Notes: generated from the sequence alone by a model not told the origin. A stretch of DNA of 64,000 nt from Phymorhynchus buccinoides (GCA_017654935.2 CM065694.1:2625876-2689875); one strand, 5' to 3'. Counted from the first letter of the stretch, positions 44,913 to 55,046 are shown. Made by a program: numbers and translations.

Positions 44913-45881
44913 TCAAATAATAGGAACTGTATCTGGTGGGATTAGCTGCAGTTCTTCTTTAACAAATGCTCTTTTTGGTGCAGGTCGTGTTGTCGTATCA
45001 GTTTCTCTTAAATAATACACAGGAGGATTCATTTCTATTATTCTTTTTATTTCGTACGGATCAATGCTCCAAATTGGATCAGTTGCTCTTATGCGAGTGT
45101 CTCCTTCTGCTTCTCCAGGTGCATAAAGAAACCTAACTTTTACTCCAAATGGTATTAGTTGTTTTGTAATTGAATGTTGAATTGGCAAGTCAATTGTTTT
45201 CTTCTGTATTGCTTTTACTGGTTTAAATCCAGTGACCTTAGATTCTTCGTTATTCATGACACGCAGAACGGAGGGTAGTCTTCTTACCCATTCAGTGTTT
45301 CTAGTTGAATCAAGGAGTTCTCTATGGTATTGATAAGAAAAAAGTCTTTCTGCCAATTGTTTGTTAAAGTTTTCAACTAAGGCCTGAGATCTATGGTTTC
45401 CAGGAATACCCCTTTTAATAACGACTTTGTGTTTTAACATTAACTGATTGAATTGTCCTTTAAATTCTTTTCCTTCATCAACTTGAATTAAACGAGGATA
45501 GGTTAATGGACCGCGTCTATAGATTTCTTGTAAAGCAACAGAGACTGAAGTAGCACTTTTATCAGTTAACGGTTCAGCATCTTTATATCTTGAAGAGATG
45601 TCAACAACTGTAAGCGCGTATTTAAATCTTTTTCTTCTGATTAAATCATGAGGGAGGTATAGAAGATCCATTTGATGAGTGTCATTTGGTGTTGTGTTGA
45701 CAAAGTGTGGTCTTTTAATTCGTTTAGGCGCTGGTAAATAGATTTGCCAAATAGCTTGTTTAGATAGCCATTCTTTTGCCGTTTGTTCAGTGACTCCTGC
45801 AGCTTGATTTAATTTTTGAATAGCAGTTAAACCTTTCCAATAACCTTTCGGTGAATAATAAATTTTTGACATGTTGTTCAT
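44913..45881 (-). CDS. Retroviral-type integrase (Polinton INT)
   Basis: The 322-residue enzyme inserts the element's ends into host DNA. The DDE triad is visible as D72 (HQMDLLYL), D135 (IQVDEGKEF) and E170 (QALVENFN), the last two 35 residues apart as in retroviral integrases. The N-terminal 65 residues are helical without a clear HHCC zinc finger. The C-terminal part (FGVKVRFLYAPGE through PVYYL) resembles a small beta-barrel or chromo-like DNA-binding domain. The frame is complete. It reads toward the ATPase, and its ATG at 45881 lies eight bases after the stop of the next minus-strand gene, so it may share a transcript with the two upstream genes. Confidence 0.95.
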   Translation of the reverse strand: MNNMSKIYYSPKGYWKGLTAIQKLNQAAGVTEQTAKEWLSKQAIWQIYLPAPKRIKRPHFVNTTPNDTHQMDLLYLPHDLIRRKRFKYALTVVDISSRYKDAEPLTDKSATSVSVALQEIYRRGPLTYPRLIQVDEGKEFKGQFNQLMLKHKVVIKRGIPGNHRSQALVENFNKQLAERLFSYQYHRELLDSTRNTEWVRRLPSVLRVMNNEESKVTGFKPVKAIQKKTIDLPIQHSITKQLIPFGVKVRFLYAPGEAEGDTRIRATDPIWSIDPYEIKRIIEMNPPVYYLRETDTTTRPAPKRAFVKEELQLIPPDTVPII

Positions 45882-45888
45882 TTTAATA

Positions 45889-46293
45889 CTACACGTTTTT
45901 TGCGATGAAATAAACAGCAGTCATACCAACTACGATAAATGCTATTTCCTGGAGTTTTTGTTTTTCGGATGGTTGGTAGAAGTCACTTAATTTTGGTGGT
46001 GGGAGCTGTTGGAGGTCTTCTCCTGTCACTAAATAATACTCTTTAATGGCGTCGTCAACATTCTTAAAAGTGTAGGCTGCATGGTTTTGTAGTTTTAATT
46101 TGTTGTTAATGAAATCTAATTGAGCGAGTCTTTGCTTTTCATAAGCGTCTTGTGCTTCTGCTAATTGCTCCATTGCTCGATTATGTCTTTGTCTTTCCTT
46201 GTTTGTTTCTAGTTTACTGAACATGTAATTACTACCTGAAAAAGCAAGTGCGTTTACTACAGCACCGCCAATCATCATTGCGAGTGAAGCCAT
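45889..46293 (-). CDS. Small Polinton membrane protein, 134 aa
   Basis: Intact frame from ATG 46293 starting MASLAMMIGGAVVNALAFSG, a hydrophobic N-terminal helix. The middle is a basic coiled-coil-like segment (ETNKERQRHNRAMEQL), then KLSDFYQPSEKQ, and a second hydrophobic helix near the end (IAFIVVGMTAVYFIA). This two-helix layout with the same start is common in Polintons of marine invertebrates. Function is unknown; a place in a virion-associated membrane is a guess. One base separates it from the 78-residue gene upstream. Confidence 0.75.
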   Translation of the reverse strand: MASLAMMIGGAVVNALAFSGSNYMFSKLETNKERQRHNRAMEQLAEAQDAYEKQRLAQLDFINNKLKLQNHAAYTFKNVDDAIKEYYLVTGEDLQQLPPPKLSDFYQPSEKQKLQEIAFIVVGMTAVYFIAKNV

Positions 46294-46294
46294 T

Positions 46295-46531
46295 TTATTT
46301 TTGCATATTTATATTTTCTGGAATTATTCCTTGCTTAACAAGAAAGTCTTTTGTTGCGATTGAAGCAGTGATTATCGCGATTAGTTTACCGGAGTCCTCT
46401 AGGTCAAGTTTTCCAAGGTCAGCTGCTTTCATTTTCAATAGTTTCTTACCAACCATCGTGTATGCAACAGAAAGTCCACCAATCAGAGCAGATTGATATA
46501 CAAGGTTAGCAACAGTTTTTTCAGCACTCAT
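46295..46531 (-). CDS. Very small Polinton membrane protein, 78 aa
   Basis: Intact frame from ATG 46531: a hydrophobic segment (NLVYQSALIGGLSVAYTMVG), a basic patch (KKLLKMK), then a second weaker hydrophobic helix (GKLIAIITASIATKDFL) and GIIPENI at the end. Small proteins with this layout sit beside the 134-residue protein in other Polintons. Function is unknown. It and the genes at 45889 and 44913 form a tight minus-strand cluster. Confidence 0.75.
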   Translation of the reverse strand: MSAEKTVANLVYQSALIGGLSVAYTMVGKKLLKMKAADLGKLDLEDSGKLIAIITASIATKDFLVKQGIIPENINMQK

Positions 46532-46568
46532 TTTTGTTTTTAAAATAAAAATAATAAATCAACTAAAA

Positions 46569-47115
46569 ATGAATTGTGACGAACTGTTGTTAAATGCGCA
46601 GGAAGCAGTAATTCCTGATGAAGTGTCGACAAGTGTTATGAATAAAAAGGAAAAGTTGTATTCTATGGCTGCGTGCGGAAAAACAAAACAATACTTAGGA
46701 ACAGAATTTAGTATAGAACAGATTCAACAAATGTCTTCTGCTGACATCGAAAAGTACTACAACAGATACGAAGCACAATTAGGATCTAAAATGGTTAAAA
46801 GCTTAGGCCAAACAGTGTTAAGCTTGTACACTAAGTTAGTTAGTCAGTTTTTCCCACTCGATTCAAGCCAAGATTTAATGTACCATTTAAGTCAAGATCC
46901 TGTTTTAATTAAATCGTTAGTTTCTTAGTTGTGATCTTTATTATAGGTTTGGCGGGCTTCTTTTGCCAGTTGTCATGGGGTTAATTACTTTTAATCATAT
47001 AGATTTTATAGCTATTAAAAATGAACGTGACAGAGAATCAAACGAATCAGACGGAACAGCAAACAAGCCCCTGTCCAACAGTAACCAAGGTAACGAAGAG
47101 CCCAGGTCGAGTTGA
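46569..47115 (+). pseudogene. Polinton accessory protein gene with a frameshift near its 3' end
   Basis: The frame from ATG 46569 encodes 119 residues: an acidic start, then LYSMAACGKTKQYLG, a helical segment (IEKYYNRYEAQLGSKM) and SLGQTVLSLYTKL, and it stops at TAG 46926. Immediately after, another frame is open from about 46921 to TGA 47113 and begins CDLYYRFGGLLLPVVMG, which looks like the expected hydrophobic end of this family. A one-base shift near 46920-46930 is therefore likely. The family is widespread in Polintons of marine invertebrates, function unknown. Confidence 0.6.
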
Positions 47116-47457
47116 AGCAGGTAAAAGGTTATCAGAGTGCAATCGACAACAAAAAATGAATAAACAAACAAAACAAAAACTGTTGTCTCAGAATGAAGAT
47201 GAATCAACCATAAGTACAATACCAGTTAAAAAAGAAGACAAACAAACAGTACGAATTACGATGTTGTATTGCTTACTGTTGGTGTGGTTGCTGGTGTTGG
47301 TTATTTGTCTTATAAATTATATAAAACACATATGCAACCAAAGCTAGAAAAACGAGTAGAAGTACAAACAGTACAACCAGAAAAAGTAGCAGACAAACAA
47401 GAAAGCCTAAAACCAAAAAGCTTAAAACCTGAGAGCGATCCATTTTTAATGCAATAA
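47021..47457 (+). pseudogene. Last Polinton gene, small basic membrane protein, frameshifted
   Basis: The frame from ATG 47021 is polar and basic (SPGRVEAGKRLSECNRQQK). Near 47225-47270 the sensible reading moves to another frame, which holds a membrane helix (VVLLTVGVVAGVGYLSY) and a Lys/Glu/Pro-rich tail (EKVADKQESLKPK) ending at TAA 47455. The two together match the polar head, single membrane helix and charged tail of a small protein seen in related elements. Its start overlaps the end of the preceding gene. As written, the helix and the head are not in one frame. Confidence 0.6.
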
Positions 47458-47703
47458 ATTATTGTTTTAGAACATAAGTAAGAATTTAAAAAGAACTTGA
47501 ACTAGAACTTAAGTAAGAACTTGATAAGAACTTGTCAAGTTTTTGTGTTAGAACTTAATAAATATTTGATGTGACTTACAAAGAACTTATTAATAACTTG
47601 AAGTTGACTTGTCTAAGAACTTGTTTAAGGACCTATAAAAGAACTTTAAAAGAACTTGAGTAACTTCTTAAAAAACAACTTTAAAAAAGCTAATAGAAAG
47701 ATA
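47458..47703 (+). repeat. AAGAACTT-rich spacer before the right terminal repeat
   Basis: AAGAACTTG-like words recur at least ten times in both orientations (AAGAACTTG, AAGAACTTA, TAAGAACTT). No ORF. It may be a simple-repeat expansion or a binding-site cluster. Confidence 0.6.
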
Positions 47704-48436
47704 GTCAGACAGACGGACAAAAATCCACAAAAAAACTAACGGTATAATTCCTCTAATTAGGGTATTACCCGCAGCTGACTCTGTTGACTGAAACCCTATA
47801 GGAGTAATTATTGTCCTGCCCTTACCATGTTCAACGCTCCTTAAGTCTTAAGTGGTCATTTGCATACCAGTTAATTATACGTAAACCGAGTTAGCTGTCC
47901 GTTAATTATGCTTAACAAATTACGCATATTATGTAGGTTGGTATCTCATAAAGTTGTATGCATTCAGGTCGCCACCTAATACAAACTGTATGCATCTAGG
48001 TAGCTATCTCATAAGAAGTCAATGCATTGTAGGTCATTCTTTGGTTAACATAATGAAAAAAAAAAAAAAAAGTTTTTTTATGGGTTTTTTTTCTTCTTTT
48101 TTCCCCCATTAAAAACCGATTAAATCACGCCTTTTTGGGGGATTAAAAAACAAGAAAAAAGTAGTGTTTTTTGGCCGTTTTTTTAATAAATGGAGGAGTG
48201 AAACCGAAACCGAAACCGATACTGAGCCAGAACCGGGGTTCTCCAAAAAGTAGTGTTTTTTAGCCGGTTTTTTTAATAAATAGGGGAGTAAAACCGAAAC
48301 CGTTACCGAAACCGATACTGAGCCAGAATTGGGGTTCCCCCAAAAAGGCGTGTTTTTAGCCGTTTTTTTAATAAATGGGGAGTGAAACCGAAACCGAAAC
48401 CGATACTGAGCCAGAAGCGGGGTTCTCCTGTTCTCT
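47704..48436 (-). repeat. Polinton right terminal inverted repeat (733 bp)
   Basis: It is the reverse complement of 33976-34679, with the three sub-repeats at its outer side. It carries 54 bases (47841-47894) that the left repeat lacks, next to the ATTAACGGACAG block. Apart from that, differences are few. Confidence 0.95.
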
Positions 48437-48587
48437 GAAGCGAATTTCAGTCAAATTTGGCCAGGGGACGAGTGTTAATGTTTAGCGTTCGTCTCATGGG
48501 CAAAATTTGACTGAAATGTGCTTCATTTCATGAGATAATTGGCATGGGCTTCTTACCCGGCCATGGGCTTTTTATCCCGTCTTACCC
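48437..48587 (-). mobile_element. Right arm of the TA-flanked MITE split by the Polinton
   Basis: It ends with CTTTTTATCCCGTCTTACCC followed by TA at 48588-48589, the inverse of the left arm at 33936. Inside, GAATTTCAGTCAAATTT and AAATTTGACTGAAAT form a smaller inverted pair. Without the Polinton the MITE would be about 190 bp. Confidence 0.8.
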
Positions 48588-48785
48588 TACACTTCCGAGT
48601 CATGCTCTCACAAACATGAATGCACTGACAATTGTTTGCGAAATGCAAAAAAACAAATATGGCTAAGACAACCAATCAAATTTGGTAGGTTGGTAGATTG
48701 GATCAAGGTCATATGCACCGCAAAGTACATGACGTTGTATTGTTCATTTCGATGACCTTGACCTTGACAAATGGTTTCATTTCAG

Positions 48786-48880
48786 GAGGGGCACTGACCC
48801 AATGTCCCGAGCACTGGGTTCGTTTTGAAGATTCCTGTTACGTCTTTCTGGATGACATAGTGCCTTGGGGGATTGCAAAG
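48786..48880 (+). CDS. C-type lectin gene, exon 2: start of the lectin domain
   Basis: Acceptor TTTCATTTCAG precedes 48786 and donor CAAAG|GTAAAC follows 48880. In phase with exon 1 it reads TQCPEHWVRFEDSCYVF, the typical opening of a long-form C-type lectin domain with its two N-terminal Cys, then DDIVPWGIAK. It ends in phase 0. Confidence 0.85.
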
Positions 48881-48989
48881 GTAAACAAAAAGGAGGTTTG
48901 CTCGTAGGCCTACACTCAGAGAAAGAAAACAAACTAATCAGGAAAAAATACGATAGTGGCCATTTTTGGAAGAACATTTTTGCTTGCTT

Positions 48990-49769
<780 letters not shown>

Positions 49770-49895
49770 TGCGTGCATGCGTGCGTGCGTGCGTGCGTGC
49801 GTGCGCGTGTGAGTGTGAGTAAGAAAAATAACGTTGCGTGCAATCATCGTGTTTATTTTACTTTCTAATGATTCATTATTTGTTTGCCTTTAATG

Positions 49896-49977
49896 TTCTT
49901 GTTATCAATGTAAAGTGCACTGAGCTCATGAGAGAAAGAACGCTATATAAATTCCCATAATTATTATTATTATTAGA
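49896..49977 (+). mobile_element. LINE2/SINE-type 3' tail fragment
   Basis: GTAAAGTGCACTGAGCTCAT, then AACGCTATATAAAT and (ATT)n resemble the conserved 3' end shared by L2-clade LINEs and SINEs that use them. Only the tail is present. Confidence 0.45.
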
Positions 49978-50235
49978 GTTACTATTTTATCAAGACCAGT
50001 CCGGGAAAAAACAGAAGTCCAAATTTTCCTGCGAAGATTCCTAATTTTCCCAATCTGGAGAACTCTCCGAATTTTCCCGGGATCCCCACCAAATTTCCCG
50101 TGACATAGACATACATTATAAATCGTGCTTGACTATTTCCCTCGGAAAACAGTGTAGTGAGGTAAACAACTATTGCAGAAATAAATTAGCTGATGATTGC
50201 TTCCACTGATAAGTGTGATTTATGATGGGTTCCAG

Positions 50236-50326
50236 ACCTACTGTGGCATGCTAAACGATTCTCATCTGCTGGAGGTGACGTCGCAAAAGGAAAATAACTT
50301 CATTGTTGGGGAAATGCACGTGGAAG
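50236..50326 (+). CDS. C-type lectin gene, exon 3
   Basis: Acceptor GGGTTCCAG and donor GGAAG|GTAATC bound 91 bases. It enters in phase 0 and reads TYCGMLNDSHLLEVTSQKEN then FIVGEMHVE, matching the alpha-helix 1 and 2 part of the domain (YC, LLE, EN-FI pattern). It leaves in phase 1. Confidence 0.85.
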
Positions 50327-50327
50327 G

Positions 50328-50445
<118 letters not shown>

Positions 50446-51324
50446 ATTATAGTATGACACTTTGGTGTTGTTGACGAAGCCTCAAGAAAATTTCGCCACT
50501 GCAATATTTAATTAGGAGTTACAGTTTGTTTAAATAAAAATGAGAATTTGGGTATGTAACTTAAAAACATATTTAATAATAACTGGCTGTATAAATGATA
50601 TCTATCCGAGCGAGATAATCTTAGTGTATGAAATCAGGCCAAAAGACGCTCAGAATTGCTCCCCTTGAATTGTTTGGTCAGCCATATTGAAAGCACAGTT
50701 AAAAACAAAGGTATAAATCAGAAGCAATGTGGTTATTGAGCAGTAAGATGCAGACAGGTGCAATCAAAGAGTTTGCTAAAAACATTTGGACATTCCTCTT
50801 TCTAACCTGTATAATTATCAAATACAATTTGAAGGCAGATGAAAGTACTGACGTGATGCAATGTACTGGGTGAACCGAAATTAGGGACAAAGTGACCTTG
50901 GGTGACTGGGTCAGTTGATTTGTTGTGCGCTAATACAGAGTTGTAGTTAGTTTAAAATGTTATTGGTACAAAGGAGACACTCTGTGATGTTTAGATATAC
51001 CGCTTCGATAGTGCTTTCATCGCCACAAACACGTATAATTTGAGAAAATGACGTCACCACAACAAGGTAATGAGCATGAATACAAAGCATGTTCCTTAGC
51101 GTCTAGCCCATAAAAACGCAGCCCATAAGAATGTGAGTTTTTTTCAGGTAAAAGCTCTGATTAGACATAATCAAAATATATTAAAATCTTGGCAAAATAT
51201 AAATGAAAATGTATGTATCCACAGCCCAAAAGTTGCCCAAATTTGTATAAAATTGTGTGGTATTGGCAAGGGAAATCACTCCTGTCTTCATAATAATTGA
51301 CAGTTTGATAAAATAACATTATGT

Positions 51325-51624
51325 ATGAATTATCAAATGCATCCCCTTTACATCAAACCACACTTACAACCTAAACATCTGGATTTTACTGTAGAACAAC
51401 AGCCGCGAACACAAATGTTGACACAAAAATACTGGTTTGAGGATCAAAACGTAATGGTTTGTGATTGGTCCAGCTATTCACCAGGTCAAAATTTGATGAA
51501 GAATGTGCGGCCTCTTCTACTTAATCACATAATGCAGATTGGAGTAAAAAATATTGAAAATCTACAGAGAGATGCAATCACATTCAGGAGACCCCAAACC
51601 ACGAATTGCTACAAAGATTTTTAG
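51325..51624 (+). pseudogene. Decayed Tc1/mariner transposase fragment
   Basis: A 99-codon frame includes KYWFEDQNVMVCDWSSYSPG followed by QNLMKN and VKNIENLQRDAI, which resembles the C-terminal catalytic block of Tc1-type transposases (WF-E-NV-V-DW-S-SPDLNPIEN). At the positions of the last two catalytic or conserved acidic residues (SPD and IE) this copy has SPG and MK. An upstream HLQPKH may be the remains of the DNDPKH block. No terminal repeats were located. It lies in lectin intron 3 and is inactive. Confidence 0.45.
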
Positions 51625-52128
51625 GGAACCCCATTTGAATGCCTTGAAGCCCGTATGTAGGTTAATTGTGATATTACAATGTGTTGAAATTATAGTCAAA
51701 AGGAAGCAGAGGAATTACTTTTGACTTTCTACGTTGTAGAAATCTTTTTGAAAGCATTTGCAATACCAAAATACGAAGAAAGAAAATTCTCATTTTTAGT
51801 GAAATAAACTGTAATTAGTGTGTGTATGCGCGGGGGACGGTGTGGGGGTGGGGGATAATCTTTCAAGTCCAATTATGACCTCCAGATAGAGAACAGAAAC
51901 CCAGCTATCCCAGAAATGTAAGCTAGAACTTGTGCACAGTGGAACTACATTGCTCAGAGGATATCCACACTTACTTAGTGAAGAGGACATGATGACGGTT
52001 GGGACAGCTATTGCAACCAAAGGGATGACTTGGGCTTTGGGAAACTTCCCCAGGCAGATATCCTTAATTGTTTTTGGTCAGGAATGGGGATGTTCCCTGG
52101 GTAAGGCGCAATAAACAAATTCCAGCTT

Positions 52129-52129
<1 letters not shown>

Positions 52130-52184
<55 letters not shown>

Positions 52185-52221
52185 GCCCCCACCTCGTGCG
52201 TGCCCAAATTGCGGTCTTATC

Positions 52222-52261
<40 letters not shown>

Positions 52262-52287
52262 CGCACACGCACACACGCACGCACGCG

Positions 52288-52378
<91 letters not shown>
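52130..52378 (+). repeat. (AC)n microsatellite cluster
   Basis: Two AC tracts (52130-52183 and 52223-52378) separated by a 40-bp unique stretch. Long Cys/Val and Thr/His frames across it are artefacts. Confidence 0.97.
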
Positions 52379-52380
<2 letters not shown>

Positions 52381-52395
52381 TCAAAAGTGGTACTT

Positions 52396-52830
52396 TTTAG
52401 TCCCCGAGCCGAAGGTTCGGGGAGCTATTGTTTTTGTCTGGTCCGTCCGTCCGTCCGGTGTCCGTCCGGCGTGCCTCCGTCCGTCCGGCTATTCGTCCGT
52501 TTTTCTCAAAAACTATTCAGTCTATCATCATCAAATTTGGTATACTAGTTTGCCAAGATGCAAGCTATCCACTGATGTATTTAGTTTTACATTAAGGTCA
52601 AGGTCGCGCCACTTACGGGGTTCAAACCCCGAAACACATAATCGCTAATATCTCGCGAAGTTTTGCATGTATTTCAATGCAGTTTTTGTCACAACATTTC
52701 TTGATGAATGGTCTATAACACAGTCGTCATGGATTTTTCTGTGCGCTCGTGTGCGCATGATCGCGCGCGCTCAAATCACGGGTCCGAACCCCAAGGCTAT
52801 ATATAAAAAACTATTCAGTTACGTGCTGTT
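52396..52830 (+). repeat. Dispersed molluscan-style repeat with GTCCGTCC block
   Basis: It begins with the hairpin CCCCGAGCCGAAGGTTCGGGG, runs through GTCCGTCCGTCCGT-like repeats, then CTCAAAAACTATTCAGTC, AAATTTGGTAT and AAGGTCAAGGTC. Sequences with this order (GTCCGTCC, AAAAACTA, AAATTTGGTA, AAGGTCA) occur widely in bivalve and gastropod genomes. A second hairpin, CGGGGTTCAAACCCCG at 52616-52631, resembles a polymerase III B box. Its class is not established here. Confidence 0.5.
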
Positions 52831-53234
52831 TTGATGCGTTTTTATGTAGTTACGTGCTGTTTTGATGCGTTCAGTTTTATGTATGTGTACAACCGACACA
52901 TTCCGATTTCGGAGTAGCTCGGCGATGCTGCGAGGGGACTTTGCAGCCGCTCGGAGTTGCACGTGTTTCTTCTTTTTTTTCTTTTTTTGGGCGCAGCGCA
53001 AGTCAGCCTCCAAGTCAGAACCTTGGTCTGTCTCAATGTGGTTGTTGCCTATGCTTTGCTAGGCGAATTGGTGCCGACAATAACTTTGGTGAAGGGAGTT
53101 AATTTTAGAGAGCTTCTTTCCCTTGCTTCACTATCAACCTCCAAATCACTTATACTGTAGTCAGTTTAGACGGCGTGTCTAAGAACAATTGGAAAATTGA
53201 ATTGAAATGGCAATACATCAATACTATTTTAGAG

Positions 53235-53503
53235 ATTTCCTACCAATGGGTGCAGGCTTGAGTCACGTATGGCTTGGCGTCAACGATCTGGTGAAGGAAC
53301 GGGAGTGGGTGTTGAACAGCAACCACCAGAGAGCCACCTTCCTGCCCTGGGACAGCAGCCAACCCGATGATGACAAGAGCCATGAGAACGGCTCTGGTCA
53401 GGACTGTGTCGTGTTGCGGTCCAACGGCAAATGGGACGACCTCTGGTGCGTGGATATATACGGCGCGTCCGATAAACCGACCGTCGTCTGTGAAAAGCCG
53501 TGA
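53235..53503 (+). CDS. C-type lectin gene, exon 4: sugar-binding part
   Basis: The acceptor that keeps phase is TTTTAGAG before 53235. The exon reads LSHVWLGVNDL (WLG core), then SQPDDDKSHENGSGQDC with the QPD motif, then NGKWDDLWC in place of the common WND, and ends VVCEKP. Six conserved Cys across exons 2-4 make this a long-form domain; QPD usually favours galactose over mannose, and the calcium ligands look mostly kept. The end is ambiguous: TGA at 53501-53503 may be the stop, or GCC|GTGAGT at 53499 may be a donor leading to the exon at 55047. Confidence 0.85.
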
Positions 53504-53911
53504 GTGTTGGCTGGATTAGTATATATAGTGTTTAATCAAAATGCTAAACGAGTGACGTTTATAATAAGAATGCTTGGAATAGATAGGAGGCCGAATCAAA
53601 CGAATGTTTAGCCTCCCTCCCATCTTTTTTTTCATAAATTATTGTTATCAAAATCTATGTACAGTTTGTAGTCATTTAAAATGTAAAGAGCCAAAGCCAA
53701 TGCAAAATGTGCATACAGACGTAATCATTGATATACAGTGTACTTTGCTAAGACTTGTAAACTTTAACAATGATGATGGAGGTTCGTATCTCCGACAAAG
53801 TGTTTATATTTGTCATTGCCGAGGTTGTCCTTATCAATAGCTTTGCCCCAAATGTATGTGTATGTATGTTTGTGTATGCGTAGGCGTGTGCATATATGTG
53901 CGCGCGTCGCG

Positions 53912-53960
<49 letters not shown>

Positions 53961-54199
53961 GCGTGCGTGCGTGTGCGTGTGCGTGCGCGCGTGCGTGTGC
54001 GCGCGCGTATTTTATTCAGTTTAATCGCTATGTGTGAGTGAAATTCTGCTTAACGTCCTCCGGTCTGGAACAGACACATCTGGGACATTAATACATATAA
54101 ACAATGGTGGGAACGATCCTGGAGGCAATGCCCGGAGGCAGTGCAACACCAGGAAAATCACGATTATGATTGTTTAATCGTTACAATACCCCCTTTCCC
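53504..54199. other. Non-coding, with (GT)n/(GC)n tract
   Basis: Sequence after exon 4 with an impure GT/GC tract at 53912-54010. No gene was seen; it is 3' UTR or intron depending on how exon 4 ends. Confidence 0.6.
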
Positions 54200-54204
54200 T
54201 ATTT

Positions 54205-54960
54205 CTTTCTTGGGTCTAGGCCACTTCCCCCTCCCCCCCGGACATTTGCCCCCGGACACTTCCCCCCTGCCATTTCTTCCCCGGACATTTGCCCCCAGAC
54301 CGTTTGCCCCCCCCCCCCCCCCCCCCCCCCTGTCCATTTGCCCACCGGTCACTTGCCCACTGGTACTTTTACCCCCCGGACACTTTTTGTGTTTGTTTGT
54401 GTGTGTATGTGTGTGTGTGTGTGTGTGTGTTTTGTCACGTGTTTGTGTGTGTGTGTGTATGTATGTGTGTGTGTGTGCGTGTGTATGCGCGTGTGTGTGT
54501 TTGTGTGTGTGTGCGCGCGCACGTGTGTGTGGTCTATGTCTATGTTTCTGTCTACCTGTCCGTCTGTCTGTCTCTCTCGCACTCTCTCCTACTTGCCCCA
54601 GAGTTTGTGTACACACACATGCATGCATGCACAGACACAGCCACACACATATGTACGCAGGTGCGGTCACAGACATACATGCACACGCACGCACGCACGC
54701 ACGCGCACGAACACACACACATACACACACACACACACACAGAAAGGGGGATGTCCAGGGGGGAAATATCCGCCGTGAATGGGGGGCTAGTGTCCGGGGG
54801 GCAAAAGTACCAGGTGGCAAGTGACCGGGGGGCAAATGTCCGGGGGGCAAATGGTCTGGGGGGGGGGGGGGGGGGGCAGATGTCCGGGGGGCGGGGGATG
54901 GCAGGGGGAAGTGTCCGGGGGCAAAAGTACGGGGGGGGGGGGGGGGGGGGGGAATGGCCT
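54205..54960. repeat. Large foldback repeat with C-rich and G-rich arms
   Basis: The left arm (54205-54390) repeats CCCCCGGACATTTGCCCCC-like words on the plus strand; the right arm (54745-54960) carries their reverse complements, GGGGGCAAATGTCCGGGGG. The centre is (GT)n turning into (AC)n, so it also folds back. Long frames on both strands here come from repeats. The right arm has many G runs of five or more. Confidence 0.85.
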
Positions 54961-55046
54961 GATACTTTCTTTCATATGGGGATGACATTCTGCAGATGCG
55001 TGATAATGTGTGTGACCATGTACGTACACGTTCTGTTTTCACAGAG

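Larger units (their letters stand above)
33976..48436 (+). mobile_element. Polinton (Maverick) virus-like DNA transposon, 14.46 kb
   Basis: Long terminal inverted repeats (33976-34679 and 47704-48436) enclose protein-primed DNA polymerase B, retroviral-type integrase, double jelly-roll capsid protein, packaging ATPase and small accessory genes. That set defines Polintons, self-synthesising elements related to adintoviruses and virophages. The host bases next to the ends share GAAGC (33971-33975 and 48437-48441), which fits a 5-6-bp target duplication; six is usual for the family. The left end starts with AG, as in other Polintons. Genes run on both strands. Several virion-side genes are broken and no protease was found, while polymerase and integrase are open. 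Confidence 0.97.

Noticed and set aside
51932..52114. 60-codon plus frame ([18 protein letters not shown])
   Set aside because: It looks somewhat protein-like, but there is no family match and no phase-compatible splice pair with the lectin exons.
52616..52631. Polymerase III B-box-like hairpin as a tRNA or SINE promoter
   Set aside because: No matching A box at the right distance and no cloverleaf; probably chance in a palindrome.
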